Shown here one piece after another: positions 45,401-56,515 of a stretch of 64,000 nt of DNA. The notes under the pieces were generated by a model. The model was not told the origin of the DNA. It searched no databases and worked only from the letters and a program-made list of their open reading frames with translations. The DNA comes from Myrmaecium sp. VS I D KN 1 (lineage: Eukaryota; Ascomycota; Dothideomycetes; Valsariales; Valsariaceae), in the NCBI GenBank assembly GCA_019775845.1, contig JADQAV010000009.1:1574202-1638201 (forward strand), given 5' to 3'. A program made the translations under genes and the position numbers. Position 1 is the stretch's first letter. Every line of letters begins with the position of its first letter.

Positions 45401-48288
45401 GTAATCCCAAGAAGAACCGGATGAACATGGCGACTGCGTTCCGCCGGTGGCACCACATCTTCCCCACCGAGCCTCGCGTTTCCTCGATCAAGTGGAAGTC
45501 ACTCACCTCTCCGGCTTCGGTGCCCCTGACGAACGAATACTTCCCGAGCACCAAGCAGCTCACAACCGAGTATCATGAAGGCACATACCAAGTCATTCTC
45601 AACGATGACGATGAAAACAGTTCGATCGCGGCGGCCCAGACGCCCAATGGGCTGATCAAGGAACTCATGGCCTTTCGGCTTTCTCATGGCTTCCAGTTCA
45701 TTGTCGGCAGCAGCATTGCCGAGTTCACCGGGGTGGCCGAGTCCGAGATCTCTAACATCTTCGACGAGAGCTTCATGTCGCAGGATGGCGATAGCTGTTG
45801 GATGAGCGTGGGGAACGCGATTCATCAGCTCACGCGGATTTCGGAGGGCGAGGTGGAGATCCGACGCTACAACCGCAAGCCAACGACCGCGATCGAAACA
45901 TCGGCCGGGGTGGAGTCTCCTCTGAAGTACAAGCCGCTCATCAAGACGGCGTACGAGAGCCAGTACAACTTTCGGGAGATCGTACTCCGTCCCCCGAGGG
46001 AGGAATATAACTGGAACATCATCGATAACTTCCTCGCGGGGAACACGGAAGAGTTCTACGATACACTGCGCTTCTGGCGCGCGCGTTTCGTGCTGATACC
46101 CGTCGAGCTGCCTCCTCGGAACAGACGGCCGATGATCCACTCGAACGAGGATACCGAGGAAGAGGTCCGCCTGGAGGGCATCAGGAAACTCACGCAGCTA
46201 TGGCAGCGGTTCCGACATGTGTCGCCGCTGGAGGCGGAGCTGCAGAAGAAGAGGAAGAAAGATCCCAATCCGCTGAAAATTGAGTACCAAACGATGGACC
46301 CCAGCGCGATCGTGGCAGCGGGGCTCGGGAGCAGTCTGCTGTCAGAGGCGGAACCGACGGCGCCGTCGAGCCAGATCTTCGCGACGGGAGAGAAATACAA
46401 CACGAGGAACATCGATCTGCACAAGCTCGCACGAGATATCCAGAGCCCGGAGCACGGCATCCCGATCGTGAATCGCTTCTGGCACCTGAAGCTTCACTGG
46501 AACTGCTTCCTGGGTTCGGATCTCACCACCTGGCTGCTGGAGAACTTTGAGAACATCGAAACCCGCGAGGAAGCGGTCGATCTGGGCAACGAGCTGATGC
46601 GCAAAGGCCTCTTCCAGCACGTTGGCAAGCACCAGTTCCGCGACGGCAACTTCTTCTACCAGTTCAAACCGGAGTACCGTGTCAACCGCTCCGACTGGTT
46701 CGGCCGGCCACGCGCGGACAAGTCCTCCATTCCCAGCACCCCCCTCTCCGACGCCGGCGGCACTAAGATCCCGCCCATGCTGCCCCGGCCGCACTCCCAG
46801 TCCACGGCCACCACCATCTCCTCGGTCTCGTCCAACGACACCACGCGCTTCCGTCCCGGGTCCCCGGGCAACAAACGCAAAGTCATCCTCTCCTCCGTGC
46901 TCCGCTATAACGTTGATCGCCACCGTCGCTCCTACCGGCCTGAGTACATCAACCTACACTACGACCGTCTGCACAACCCGGACAACTGCTACCACATCCG
47001 CATCGACTGGATGAACGTCACCCCCAAGTTGATCGAAGACACCATCGCCGAGTGGAGCAAGACGGTCGAGAAATACGGGCTGCGTCTGGTGGAGCTGCCC
47101 ATCGCCGAGGCCGCGCGAGGTCCCGAGCGGCACCCGTTCCGCCGTCCGTACCTCGTCAAGCTGGCACTGCAGCCACCCAAGCCCCTGCCCGTGCTCGGCA
47201 TCGACCCATCACGGCTCGGGTCGGCCGCACACCTCGACCGCTTCGGCTATCACAAGGCGCTGCTCCGGCGCAAGGGCTTCATCCTGGACATGGAGTCGGC
47301 CTCGTCCTTCCCGCCGGACGTGGAGGTGTGCTACTCCTGGGGCCGGCCGGACTACCAATACACCCAGTACATCCACCGGACGGGGCTGCTGCTGGCCCAG
47401 ATCACAGACGAGGGCGACTTCCTCCTGTCCGCCAACCGACTGTGCTCGACCCGCGCCGGCCGCGACGCCGGCAAGTTCGAGCGCGGCGCGGACCCGGAGC
47501 ATCACCACCCCCACCCGCTCGGGCACGCCCACAACCACAGCCACTCCCTACCCTCGCGACGCGGCTGGCCGGACGTAGCCGGCGGCGTCGGGACCGGATC
47601 GACGCGCAGCCCGTTCTCCAGCCCGCTCGTGCAGGCGATGCAAGACAGCGCGCTGAGCGACGTGCCGGCGCTCGCGCCGCTGACGCGTACGCGCTCGGGC
47701 GGCCAGGGCGGCGCCGGCGCCGGCGGCACGGTTAGCAGCGTCAGCAGCCACACCGGCTGGATCAACTGGGCGCGCGGCGAGGAGGTCAAGGAGGAGCTCG
47801 AGAGCTTCTGCCAGGACGCCGACACGCTGCGGCGGTTCTACGAGGAGGTCGGTCGGCTGAGCGTGCGCGAGGTTGCGGGTGGGCTTGGAGCTGCCGCCGC
47901 TGCCGCTGCCGCTGCTACCACCGCCCCTACCGTTGGCTCTGGATCTGGATCTGGATCTGCGTCTGCGTCCGCCGGCACCACGACGTCCTCACCGCGTTTG
48001 GCGCCGGCGGGTGTGGGATTGCTGCCTGAGAGCCCGAGTTTGGCGGCGGTGGTGCTGGGTGGTGGTGTGGGAGGGGGTGGGAAGGGTGAGCACATCCCGA
48101 GAGTGAGTTTGGCGGGCTCGGCGGTGGCGGGGGTTACGGCGGCGGCGGCGGTGGGGATGGGTGGGGTGGCGGGGGCGACGGCGGCGGCGGCGGCGGTGGC
48201 GGGTGCGGCGGGTGCGGGCGGGAGGGAGGAGGGCGAGGTGAGGAGTCGGGAGGGGAGTGTGAGTTTGAGGTCGGAGGGGAGTGGGTGA
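42451..48288 (+). CDS. IML1: Iml1/DEPDC5, GATOR1 (SEACIT) subunit
   Basis: Catalytic-side subunit of GATOR1/SEACIT at the vacuole, promoting GTP hydrolysis by the Gtr/Rag GTPases to restrain TORC1 when amino acids are low. Intronless, 1945 aa. The N-terminal Iml1 domain is clear from residue 25 to about 320 (LWTHNEDFSKEEVLFN, SHVEVTFRDCYMTRGDMWNL, YRGQKILFMGTIRVTVTNVF, RSESARYTIFIQMSREMWDF). A vWA/SABA-like part follows (VVITPGTGVFEVDF, GTGIGIDLVCLAPMPLHSVP). A long Ser/Arg-rich linker spans about 680-980, and the DEP domain is at about 1333-1410 (PIVNRFWHLKLHWNCFLGSD, FQHVGKHQFRDGNFFYQF). The conserved C-terminal domain reaches about residue 1660. The final 150 residues are Ala/Gly/Val low complexity. 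Lst4/FNIP lies next on the same strand. Confidence 0.96.
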   Translation: MSRSAHSARATRLQKVASLWTHNEDFSKEEVLFNEDRFPELGIREGTLVRIIALKVAVNTQDFEEGAMNEHAHEKPRVVTLDENGKPIKGGRERHKHVSFLFVAKRMPPEKKARYPHMHISISETVARLHGFQNRSQVAVYVADEDTYAASHVEVTFRDCYMTRGDMWNLVMLQLSKRAVYRGQKILFMGTIRVTVTNVFVNGKQKQCAYFSPRTKPIIRSESARYTIFIQMSREMWDFDAEGSGETVFNKVTDGFLPKMFSNWSRAQSHHLVTIILFTRIEYEQDAGSMHDSWTSAPPDSKHNAPGTKLYQDFYRVVVSEVASEDWIHILRQLKKEYRSFLKDVSLVNQHHPEKPPGETPDCVIAGTPSIAPQGNVLEAINMAAAQFSKDYIDRDLVRTGKSIVVITPGTGVFEVDFNKLKLTTDTIMGTGIGIDLVCLAPMPLHSVPLFVYKTPQALSQSHQVTEKSEGPNGSFGDATPRQQEDYLSKTITASNVGRRRSTILESEPFPDEVTYGMPHWLDVSFWPDPSPTQNDRRSRQRNATKPSRSAFRLRCPMYELQMMGVMENELSNVSIPYIEEDPLYPFHLSSLTPNYTASHTPVGSYPRHSSPQETRDPEKQKYRSLTYSWMRTYDDNVFRPVAARKEAEEKHVRFTEKAEQEQARSQAMLRGSLLSASFESHSQSLGSSARPPKGPNFHQIMKEQHRNDHTEGETGHTTPRRRSSLRPGRKHVQLDDTTTVMPYKRGSTTRPRGDENGSSSSSRTSRSQAATPKVSRASSPLKLSRQSSKSTIVEKDQLPAPPTPTPEKPPAARPSGWLSRHISFSGFGFGTTKSTPITAVSTGTSQGQLSQSQLKRKPSQLSILTLSQKSNSEADSTDEERHSKPITIKASSRLAGSSTHSPIEEEEPRSVDTVKHLKRGSNAGTASGSPVKDPGSIFLSKGNIIKEMESKGTLSTSVGKENIPNTLSPTKALVPWIILLNPCNPKKNRMNMATAFRRWHHIFPTEPRVSSIKWKSLTSPASVPLTNEYFPSTKQLTTEYHEGTYQVILNDDDENSSIAAAQTPNGLIKELMAFRLSHGFQFIVGSSIAEFTGVAESEISNIFDESFMSQDGDSCWMSVGNAIHQLTRISEGEVEIRRYNRKPTTAIETSAGVESPLKYKPLIKTAYESQYNFREIVLRPPREEYNWNIIDNFLAGNTEEFYDTLRFWRARFVLIPVELPPRNRRPMIHSNEDTEEEVRLEGIRKLTQLWQRFRHVSPLEAELQKKRKKDPNPLKIEYQTMDPSAIVAAGLGSSLLSEAEPTAPSSQIFATGEKYNTRNIDLHKLARDIQSPEHGIPIVNRFWHLKLHWNCFLGSDLTTWLLENFENIETREEAVDLGNELMRKGLFQHVGKHQFRDGNFFYQFKPEYRVNRSDWFGRPRADKSSIPSTPLSDAGGTKIPPMLPRPHSQSTATTISSVSSNDTTRFRPGSPGNKRKVILSSVLRYNVDRHRRSYRPEYINLHYDRLHNPDNCYHIRIDWMNVTPKLIEDTIAEWSKTVEKYGLRLVELPIAEAARGPERHPFRRPYLVKLALQPPKPLPVLGIDPSRLGSAAHLDRFGYHKALLRRKGFILDMESASSFPPDVEVCYSWGRPDYQYTQYIHRTGLLLAQITDEGDFLLSANRLCSTRAGRDAGKFERGADPEHHHPHPLGHAHNHSHSLPSRRGWPDVAGGVGTGSTRSPFSSPLVQAMQDSALSDVPALAPLTRTRSGGQGGAGAGGTVSSVSSHTGWINWARGEEVKEELESFCQDADTLRRFYEEVGRLSVREVAGGLGAAAAAAAAATTAPTVGSGSGSGSASASAGTTTSSPRLAPAGVGLLPESPSLAAVVLGGGVGGGGKGEHIPRVSLAGSAVAGVTAAAAVGMGGVAGATAAAAAVAGAAGAGGREEGEVRSREGSVSLRSEGSG

Positions 48289-48590
48289 GTTTTGGATGGT
48301 TGGGCGTGAAGTGGATTTTCTGGTTCTTAGTTTTCTAATCCTCCTTGGATATCAACTTTTTGGAGTATGGTGTATCTCTTATTGGTGTCGCCGCCTGTCG
48401 TGTTGAAGGTCATTTCTTTGGATTTTACGGTTCCTGAGGTTTGGATGTAGGGATGTATGTATATCTTGAGGGGTATTTACAGCTTGTATAAGGAGAGATA
48501 ATCGGCGATGTTGATACAGTATCCATCTATATATTATCATATATCTGTATCTTCCGGAGGATGGTCCTTCTTCCCACTACATCGTGAACC

Positions 48591-48613
48591 TGTGTGTGTG
48601 TGTGTGTGTGTGT
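48591..48613. repeat. (TG)n dinucleotide microsatellite
   Basis: Perfect 23-base TG run in the Iml1 downstream region. Confidence 0.95.
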
Positions 48614-49651
48614 ATCCTCCTTCGACCTACATCCCCGAAAAGGGAGAAGATTGTTTAAGCCCAATGAATACCAAGAAAGTAATCGTATCCTTGTTTGTTT
48701 GTCTTCTTTTCTCTCCTCTTTATCGCCCGTCTCTTTGAATAAGTCTTTACCAGTGCCAGTTAGGGTATTTACCTGTACGATGACCGCCCGCCTATCTATT
48801 CCCTTTTCCGGTCCATTCTGAAATACGTCAACCCTGTTGGGGCGGCGGTGATCGGCGCGCAAAGGTCTCCGTCCCCATCATCTCTCCTCATCCCGGGGAT
48901 ATGGATTGACCGGGGAAGGGCGTGGGGGGTGGGAGGTTTCTGGGGACTGGGGGCGGGCAGTCTCTCTCTATGGATATTCCACTTCGCTTCGGGTGTTGGC
49001 ATTTGAATGAGGTGTGTGAGTGTGAAATCATGCTGGAAGAGGGTGTTGGGATTTGGAATTATGTTCCTCCTTTTCTCCTCTCTATTTTATTTTTGTTTTT
49101 CCCGTTCTTTTTTATTTGCTTTTTCTTCCAATTCCTTGCCTTTTTGACGAGTGTGTAGCGTTTGAGACGATGGGACCTTGTGAGGCTCTATTAAACTTTA
49201 GATTAGAAGATCTGTTAGAGCGGTTGTGTATATATGGGAGGTTGATCACCGTGTTTAAGTTGATCTATTTACCGTTGTCGTGATGTGAGGCTCTCAGGCA
49301 TTAAATAATGTAGATATCGGTGCCTGTTTGGCGAGCCTTGAAGCCTGGAACCCCTCTGTTCCACCTATCACGGGCGGCGCTTTGACGATCTCCGACTGAA
49401 CGTCCGGCTTGGGCTGACCGCTTCTTTCGCTTCTTCGCTTCGTCGGCCCTGTGAAGTCACTCCAGGTCCGAACATCACCCCTCCCGTGCCTCCCTCGCTC
49501 CGATCGCCCAGCTCAACACCATCACCATTCACTACATACAATATCCACCAACCACCCACCACCACTAAATAACCACACCAGCACCTCCACTAACCACCCA
49601 CCCACCTGGTTACTCTCTTCTCCTTCTCTCAACTCACAGACCGCGGGGCTC

Positions 49652-49677
49652 TCTTCTTCTTCTTCTTCTTCTTCTTC
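49652..49677. repeat. (CTT)n trinucleotide microsatellite
   Basis: Perfect run of about eight CTT units in the probable leader of the Lst4-like gene. Confidence 0.9.
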
Positions 49678-50088
49678 ACCTCCTCAACACCACGGTTTCC
49701 TCCATCCGAGCGAGGATTGTCCGATCGTCTCTCTCCGTCCTCCCCACAAGCCTCCGCCCGACCACGATCCTTCGCTCGCGGCCCGCGCACGACCTTCACG
49801 CCCACATCCTCCGCCCGGGACCTGACTCGTCGTCAGCCGGCTGGCTCCAAGCCACACGACTCGCTCGTCCTTTGCTGTCAAACCATCCTTCAGATCCTCC
49901 AGAACTCCAGAGAATCACGTCCACTCCTGCTATCCTCCGGCCGCGTCCATCCATACATACCTCGCCCAGATCCCTCACGCATTCCTCGACCCCCTTCTCC
50001 CACCCCGCGGCCATGGGCTTCTGGCGCCTCCCTTCCCGTCATTTCGGCTTCGCGGAGGCGTTCAGCAATTGTTAATTCGGATCAGCAT

Positions 50089-50140
50089 ACACAACACACC
50101 AACACTCACACTCACACTCACACCCATACTCCTCACACAT
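50089..50140. repeat. CA-rich (ACTCAC)n low-complexity repeat
   Basis: Imperfect ACACAC/ACTCAC tandem ending about 30 bases before the Lst4-like start codon, in the probable 5' leader. Confidence 0.85.
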
Positions 50141-50168
50141 TCCCCTCGACCCAGCCGCCCACCGATCT

Positions 50169-53100
50169 ATGCTCGGTCAACTCTTGCACAAGCTGAACCC
50201 TGCCCGCGGCGGCTCGGGTCGTCAGCCCACCATCCTCGAGTCCAAGACCGAGGACGCACACACACATAGCCTGCTCTTCCCGGACGCCGCCGTCTCCTCG
50301 CAGCCGGACGGCCAGCCATGTCCCTTCAGCGTTACCGGCAGCGGGACGTGCTCCCCCGGCTGCGCGTACGACGGCACCCTCGGTGACGCCGATCTCGACC
50401 AGGCGCGTGACATTCGGATCATTGTCGCACAGGACGACGCCGGCCCGCTGCCGAAGACGGTGCTGTTCGACTCCAAGCCGGCGCCGCCGCGCTCGGATTC
50501 ACCGACGACCCCCCAAGGCCGCGGCGGAAGGACGTTCGGACAGCCTCCGCTGCTGAGCCCGCCGGGTTCGATCTTCTCTAGCGGTGCACATGCGCGGCGA
50601 GCGTCACTCGTGATCGACTCGCCCGCCCCGCGGTCGCCGAACGTCAGCGCCTTTCAGCGCGCCCGCACGCGGACCAGCTCGATCTCCTCCATGCCGAACA
50701 TCGACGAGCATGCACAATCGCGGGCCAAGGACTCGGAGGACCTCATCAAGACCGTCCTGGACTGCATGTTCGGCAGTACGGCGATGAGCTACCGGGGACC
50801 GAGCAACAAGCTCCATATCGTTCCCTTGGACCCAAGGCCGAGCGACCCGTCGCCCGCCATTCAATTCATGGACGGCACGATGTCGTTGACCAGGGCAGAA
50901 GGCCGCAAGCGCAGCAACTTGGCGAAGTCATATACCGCTTCCAACATCCCCCCTGAAGGCGCAAATCGAGCCGGCGCCGAGAGCAACAAGCCGGACACGC
51001 GCCGACGCACCATTCTCATCACCCGCACGTTCTCGGTGCCGATCCCGGACGAGGTAGGCTCGACCACCGCAGATTCCACGCCGCATGGTTCCCTCGGTAG
51101 CGGCAACAGCTTTCCCTTCCCTCAGGTCAATAACACCAACTTCAACCGACCCCTTCGCGCCAAGCCGCGGAGGTCTCCGATGTACGCCATCACGATCGTC
51201 CTTTCGCTGCCCATTTCCCCTCTCTTGGCCCGTCCACCCTCCCGCTGCCGCTCCGCTGCTCCGAACGACTCGCTCGCGTCATCGTGCGACTCTGACAGGC
51301 GCTCTGGATGGGCGCTAATCGATAAGGACTTTGGCGTCGACTCGCTGCTTTCGGCGTCCTTCAACAGCGACGTGGACGACCGCGTCGACGTAATCGGACA
51401 GCACTGGGACGTCATCTGCCGCACACTCACCACGTTGCAAGAGATCGTCCAGGAGCGAATCCTGGCGCATTTCAAGGCGCAGGACGCCTTGTCGCCGCCC
51501 ATCATCACTGCACCGCAACCGACTAGAGCAAGAGCGTCAGGCCGCGAGACCGTGTCACAGCCGCAGTCCCGCCGCATGCCGCGGCTGCAACCGGGGGCTC
51601 TGGCCAACGATCAGCACGTTCAAAAAGCGGTCGACTACGCCGCAGAACGGGTGGCGCGTGGCATGAAGCTCCCTCGCGTCGTCACCGGCCAGAACCGGTG
51701 GGGCGTGTGGCGCGAGGAAGCCCGGTGGCTGGGCCGATGGGCGGGTGGGAAGGACGAGAACTTCTTCTACAATCTGTTGACGGCGTTCCTGGGCCATCAC
51801 ACCGAATGGCTAAACGCGCTGGGCCCCAAGTGGGCCGTACGGCGCCACCGCGAGCAGCAACTATCAAGCGTGGGTGAAAACTTGACCATTCCGAACCGTA
51901 CCATCATCATTGCGAGCGACAAAATGGCCGCGAGACGGCTGATCTTCCTGCTCTCGGCCTTCCTGCCGCCGTCGACGCCGTCCATCTACGATACTTCCTC
52001 GCCGCTTCGTCCGAGCACCTCGGCGTCGCTACGGGGTTACTCACAGTCACCGCCGTCAGGGGCGGGCATCTCGAGGCAGCGGTCCCTGCGTCGGACCATC
52101 AACCGCAGACGACGAGGCAGCAGTTCCAACCTCCGCTTGCAGTCGATCTCGAAGGAGAACAATTCATCCCAGGAGGCGCTGGGAGAGGCTTCCGAGACCG
52201 CCAGTGGGGCCAGTATCACCCCCATTAAGGAGCGGCATCACAGCCGCACGCCGTCGGAAGCGCCTTCATTGAGAACCACTTTGGCGCTTCCGAGCCGGTC
52301 CGACGGGCCTGGCAAGAACAGCGCGACCACCACTTCGACGGTTACGCCGGAGGCGGTCGTTCCGGTGGCACACTTCTCGGTCAAGAGGACTCAATCAATC
52401 GCCGCGTCTGACGCGCGCCCGGGCAGTGGAGACAGCCTGGCGTCGGTCAACATCATGCAGCGTCTGCAGAAGACCAACAGCGCCCACGGCCGCACCGCCA
52501 GCACGGACACCACGTCGAGCGGCCGCGGCTGGGGAAGCTTCATGAACTTCTGGAGTGGAGCACGGCGCGAGTCTGTGGTGGAGACGAGCGATATCCTGCA
52601 GTCCACGGACGAGGGCCCCGCCGTCTCGCACATCCCCGGCCGCCACCAGCGGAACAAGCTGGAACAGATGGTGCAGGAGCTCGAGCTGTGCGGGGACTAC
52701 TACGCCGACGGGGACAATGACACCGAGCTGTCCGCATCCCCGGGAGACACCAGCAAGTGCATCCCAGTCTCGCCCATCAAGGCGGCCTACAACTCCGGCA
52801 TGGCACCCTCGGCCGCGCGCGCCATTCCTGAGAGACCTCGCTCGGAAGCCAACACAACTCCGCTCAAGCTGTCCGTCAACTCCACCGACGGTATCATCGA
52901 CGTCGATATCCCCCTGCCCGATTTTGGCTTCGGCGGGCTGTCCTCGCCGCTGACGTCGCCCTGCTACACCCACTTCAAATCGCACAACCTGTCCACACAC
53001 TCCTCTCTCGACGGCAGCGGCAGCCAGAGCTCTACCCTTCACCTGCCCACTCACCATCAGAACCACTCCGCTTCCCAGCTCTCGCTGCCCGGGGCATGCC

Positions 53101-54215
53101 TGGCTGAGCCCCTGGACGCGTCCCGCCCGCCCATCAACGTTGCCGGTTGGATCCCCAAGTTCCACCCGGATTTCGCACTGCAAGGCGTGGCCCCCTACCC
53201 GGATCTAGAGGCCGACATCCGCCGGGGCATGTCGGGCGAACCGACGCCGCCAAGCGCAGTCCCAACCCCTGCCTCGGAGCTCGGCGGCGAGCGGTGGGTC
53301 GAGGTGTGCACCGCCCTGGTGGCGGACGCGCGCCCAACCGCCTTCACCGTCCGACGACTCCGGCTCATGCGCCGCGTCAAGCTCGTCTCGGCGGTCGGGG
53401 GCGGTGGGACGGTTGTGACGCCGGGGGCGGTGGCCGGGGTGCCTCTGCTGCAGCATCCACATCCACATCCGCATTCGCATCACCATCATCATCCGCATCA
53501 CACCCGCACCGGGAGCACCCAGCATCACTTCGCGCCGGCATCGACGGTGGGGGGACCTTTCGCAACTGCGCCCGCTGCCGCCGTGGACAGGGGCGCGAGT
53601 GAAGTTAAGCTTGAAGAGCGGTTTGAAGAGGAGGTGCTGGCTTCGTTTGACCCGGTGTTGGTTGAGGGGGTGGAGAGGGTGGTTGCGCTTGGTAGTGGAA
53701 GTGGGAGTGGAAGTGGCAGTGGAAGTGCAGCGACGCCGGCGCACCAGCAACAACAACAACAGCAAGTGAAGGGCCCGGATGCAAGCTCGACGTCGTCTAC
53801 GACGCCGCCTGAGAGTGGCGCCGCGCAGACTAGGGGTCGGACGAGGAGTGTGGCTGCGCATCCTACAACTACATCTACAAATACAACAACCTCTACAGCA
53901 GCAGCCACAACAGACGACGCCGCCGCGGAGACCCTCCCCCTACCCCTACCACCCTCCTCTTCTCCCTCCCTCTCCTCCTCCGCCGCCGCGGCACCGCCCA
54001 TCTGGGAGGTCCCGCGGCAGGAATGTCGCGCCGAGGTGCTGGGCGCGTTAGAGCGCGTCGTACGTGCTGTTTTGCTTGGTGAGGGCGCGAGGGGTGGGGA
54101 GGAGAGGGAGAGGGAAAGGGGAAAGGAAAGTGTACTGCGGGAGGGGATTAGGAGGTGGTTGGGTGGTGGGGTGGGGGTTGTGGAGGATGGGGTGGGGTGT
54201 GGGGAGGGGAGGTGA
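50169..54215 (+). CDS. Folliculin-interacting protein homologue (Lst4/FNIP-like DENN protein)
   Basis: Lst4/FNIP pairs with Lst7/folliculin at the vacuole and acts as a GAP complex for Rag GTPases, promoting TORC1 reactivation. Intronless, 1348 aa. The start is supported by the family-like opening MLGQLLHKL...TEDAHTHSLLFPDA. FNIP N-terminal motifs follow: ARDIRIIVAQDD at about 80 and DCMFGSTAMSYRGPSNKLHI at about 197-216. The longin/DENN segments are visible as PMYAITIVLSLPIS, VIGQHWDVICRTLTTLQEIV, ENFFYNLLTAFLGHHTEWLN and RTIIIASDKMAARRLIFLLS. Long Ser/Pro/Gly linkers separate them. The C-terminus has a His-rich run (about residue 1097), alternating Gly-Ser, polyGln, and a final helical unit (EVPRQECRAEVLGALERVVR). 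It is adjacent and co-oriented with Iml1. Fungal FNIP-like assignment is from conserved segments recalled, not from alignment. Confidence 0.88.
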   Translation: MLGQLLHKLNPARGGSGRQPTILESKTEDAHTHSLLFPDAAVSSQPDGQPCPFSVTGSGTCSPGCAYDGTLGDADLDQARDIRIIVAQDDAGPLPKTVLFDSKPAPPRSDSPTTPQGRGGRTFGQPPLLSPPGSIFSSGAHARRASLVIDSPAPRSPNVSAFQRARTRTSSISSMPNIDEHAQSRAKDSEDLIKTVLDCMFGSTAMSYRGPSNKLHIVPLDPRPSDPSPAIQFMDGTMSLTRAEGRKRSNLAKSYTASNIPPEGANRAGAESNKPDTRRRTILITRTFSVPIPDEVGSTTADSTPHGSLGSGNSFPFPQVNNTNFNRPLRAKPRRSPMYAITIVLSLPISPLLARPPSRCRSAAPNDSLASSCDSDRRSGWALIDKDFGVDSLLSASFNSDVDDRVDVIGQHWDVICRTLTTLQEIVQERILAHFKAQDALSPPIITAPQPTRARASGRETVSQPQSRRMPRLQPGALANDQHVQKAVDYAAERVARGMKLPRVVTGQNRWGVWREEARWLGRWAGGKDENFFYNLLTAFLGHHTEWLNALGPKWAVRRHREQQLSSVGENLTIPNRTIIIASDKMAARRLIFLLSAFLPPSTPSIYDTSSPLRPSTSASLRGYSQSPPSGAGISRQRSLRRTINRRRRGSSSNLRLQSISKENNSSQEALGEASETASGASITPIKERHHSRTPSEAPSLRTTLALPSRSDGPGKNSATTTSTVTPEAVVPVAHFSVKRTQSIAASDARPGSGDSLASVNIMQRLQKTNSAHGRTASTDTTSSGRGWGSFMNFWSGARRESVVETSDILQSTDEGPAVSHIPGRHQRNKLEQMVQELELCGDYYADGDNDTELSASPGDTSKCIPVSPIKAAYNSGMAPSAARAIPERPRSEANTTPLKLSVNSTDGIIDVDIPLPDFGFGGLSSPLTSPCYTHFKSHNLSTHSSLDGSGSQSSTLHLPTHHQNHSASQLSLPGACLAEPLDASRPPINVAGWIPKFHPDFALQGVAPYPDLEADIRRGMSGEPTPPSAVPTPASELGGERWVEVCTALVADARPTAFTVRRLRLMRRVKLVSAVGGGGTVVTPGAVAGVPLLQHPHPHPHSHHHHHPHHTRTGSTQHHFAPASTVGGPFATAPAAAVDRGASEVKLEERFEEEVLASFDPVLVEGVERVVALGSGSGSGSGSGSAATPAHQQQQQQQVKGPDASSTSSTTPPESGAAQTRGRTRSVAAHPTTTSTNTTTSTAAATTDDAAAETLPLPLPPSSSPSLSSSAAAAPPIWEVPRQECRAEVLGALERVVRAVLLGEGARGGEERERERGKESVLREGIRRWLGGGVGVVEDGVGCGEGR
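53455..53505 (+). repeat. CATCAC-type repeat encoding a His/Pro-rich run in the Lst4-like gene
   Basis: Repeated CATCCACAT/CACCATCAT units encode an alternating His-Pro tract followed by a poly-His block. A second low-complexity block at about 53690-53765 encodes Gly-Ser alternation and polyGln. Confidence 0.8.
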
Positions 54216-55210
54216 GGTGAGGTGGTCTTTGGGTTGGGTTGGGGGTTGCTATTGCTGCGTTTTTAGCGGGTTTGTTTGTGTGTTTATCTTTGTGTTTGTC
54301 TAGGGTCGGGCGTGTTGAGCGTGCGTGTTGAGCGTTATATGTAAACGGCGGGCTGTCTTCATCGTGTGTTCAGCGTTGTGAGTTGTTATTATGTTTGATG
54401 GTATTGCTCGTATGAGTAGAAAAGAAGGGCGTTCACTTAAAAGCTGGGCGATTAGTGATTAGGAGATGAAGAGGGCGTTTCTTCCGCAGAAAAGAAAGGA
54501 AAGAATTATATGCTGTTAGCCTAGCTGCTTATTTCGTTCCCGTTCTGTTTATGTTTTGTTTGGTACTGTACGTTCTTCCCGAGATAAGTGTCGGAATAGT
54601 GTCATGCGGCGAGTTACGTGAGTGTAATGGTATGCATGTACCATCCAATCTCCGGAAAGCAAACCGGCCATCTACTCCTAGACAGCGAACAGCCAAACAG
54701 CGAATACAGCAAAAGGAAACGGAAGGAATGGAGACAGAGCATGGTTTGTTTCATCCCGTTCATCCGTCACACATGAGAGACAGGAAGTGAGGAAGCAAAC
54801 CTTAGTCTCTAAGACGTGTATCTTCATACTTGCATACGTGTGTCATGGTGGGACCGAGTTTCGAAACGTGTATCCATGAACTTCTACACGTGTTTTGGTG
54901 AGACTGAATTCTTCATCCTTAAGTGAGGGGACGTTACGTGGTGGGCGGAGGGGCAAACACATGTACGGTCTACCGAAGAGAGGGCACAAAGAAAAGGCAA
55001 TTAAAGGGCAACGCAAACAAGAGGAAGATGATTTTATTTTCATGCGATTGGAGGGAAGAAGGAGGAGGTGAAGAAGAAGAAGAAGAAAGGTACAAAAAGA
55101 AGAACGGAGAGCAACGCTTTCGTTCCTCTCTTGTCTTGACGACGTCACATTGGTCTTCTCTGGATTTCAATAAAACTCCAACCATCTGTTGTTCCCCGCC
55201 CGCCCTCTCT
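54216..55210. other. Convergent intergenic region
   Basis: Spacer between the Lst4-like gene and the minus-strand PP2A gene; both 3' UTRs are expected here. A GAA-rich run lies at about 55069-55088. A near-direct repeat (ACGTGTGTCATGGTGGGACCG and ACACGTGTTTTGGTGAGACTG-like segments) is seen around 54835-54905. No gene is seen. Confidence 0.45.

Positions 55211-56515
<1,305 letters not shown>

Larger units (their letters stand above)
48289..50168. other. 1.9-kb region between Iml1 and the Lst4-like gene
   Basis: It includes the Iml1 3' UTR and a long, very C/T-rich leader before the Lst4-like start. Short open frames inside (for example 49717-50196) overlap the next start and look spurious, although they would be uORFs if transcribed. 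No separate gene is recognised. Confidence 0.45.

Noticed and set aside
44649-45563. 304-codon minus-strand open frame inside Iml1
   Set aside because: It is antisense to the continuous Iml1 frame, lies in its Ser/Arg-rich linker and has no recognisable motif.
49717-50196. 159-codon frame overlapping the Lst4-like start as a separate gene
   Set aside because: Low-complexity His/Thr/Pro product from CA repeats; kept only as a possible uORF.
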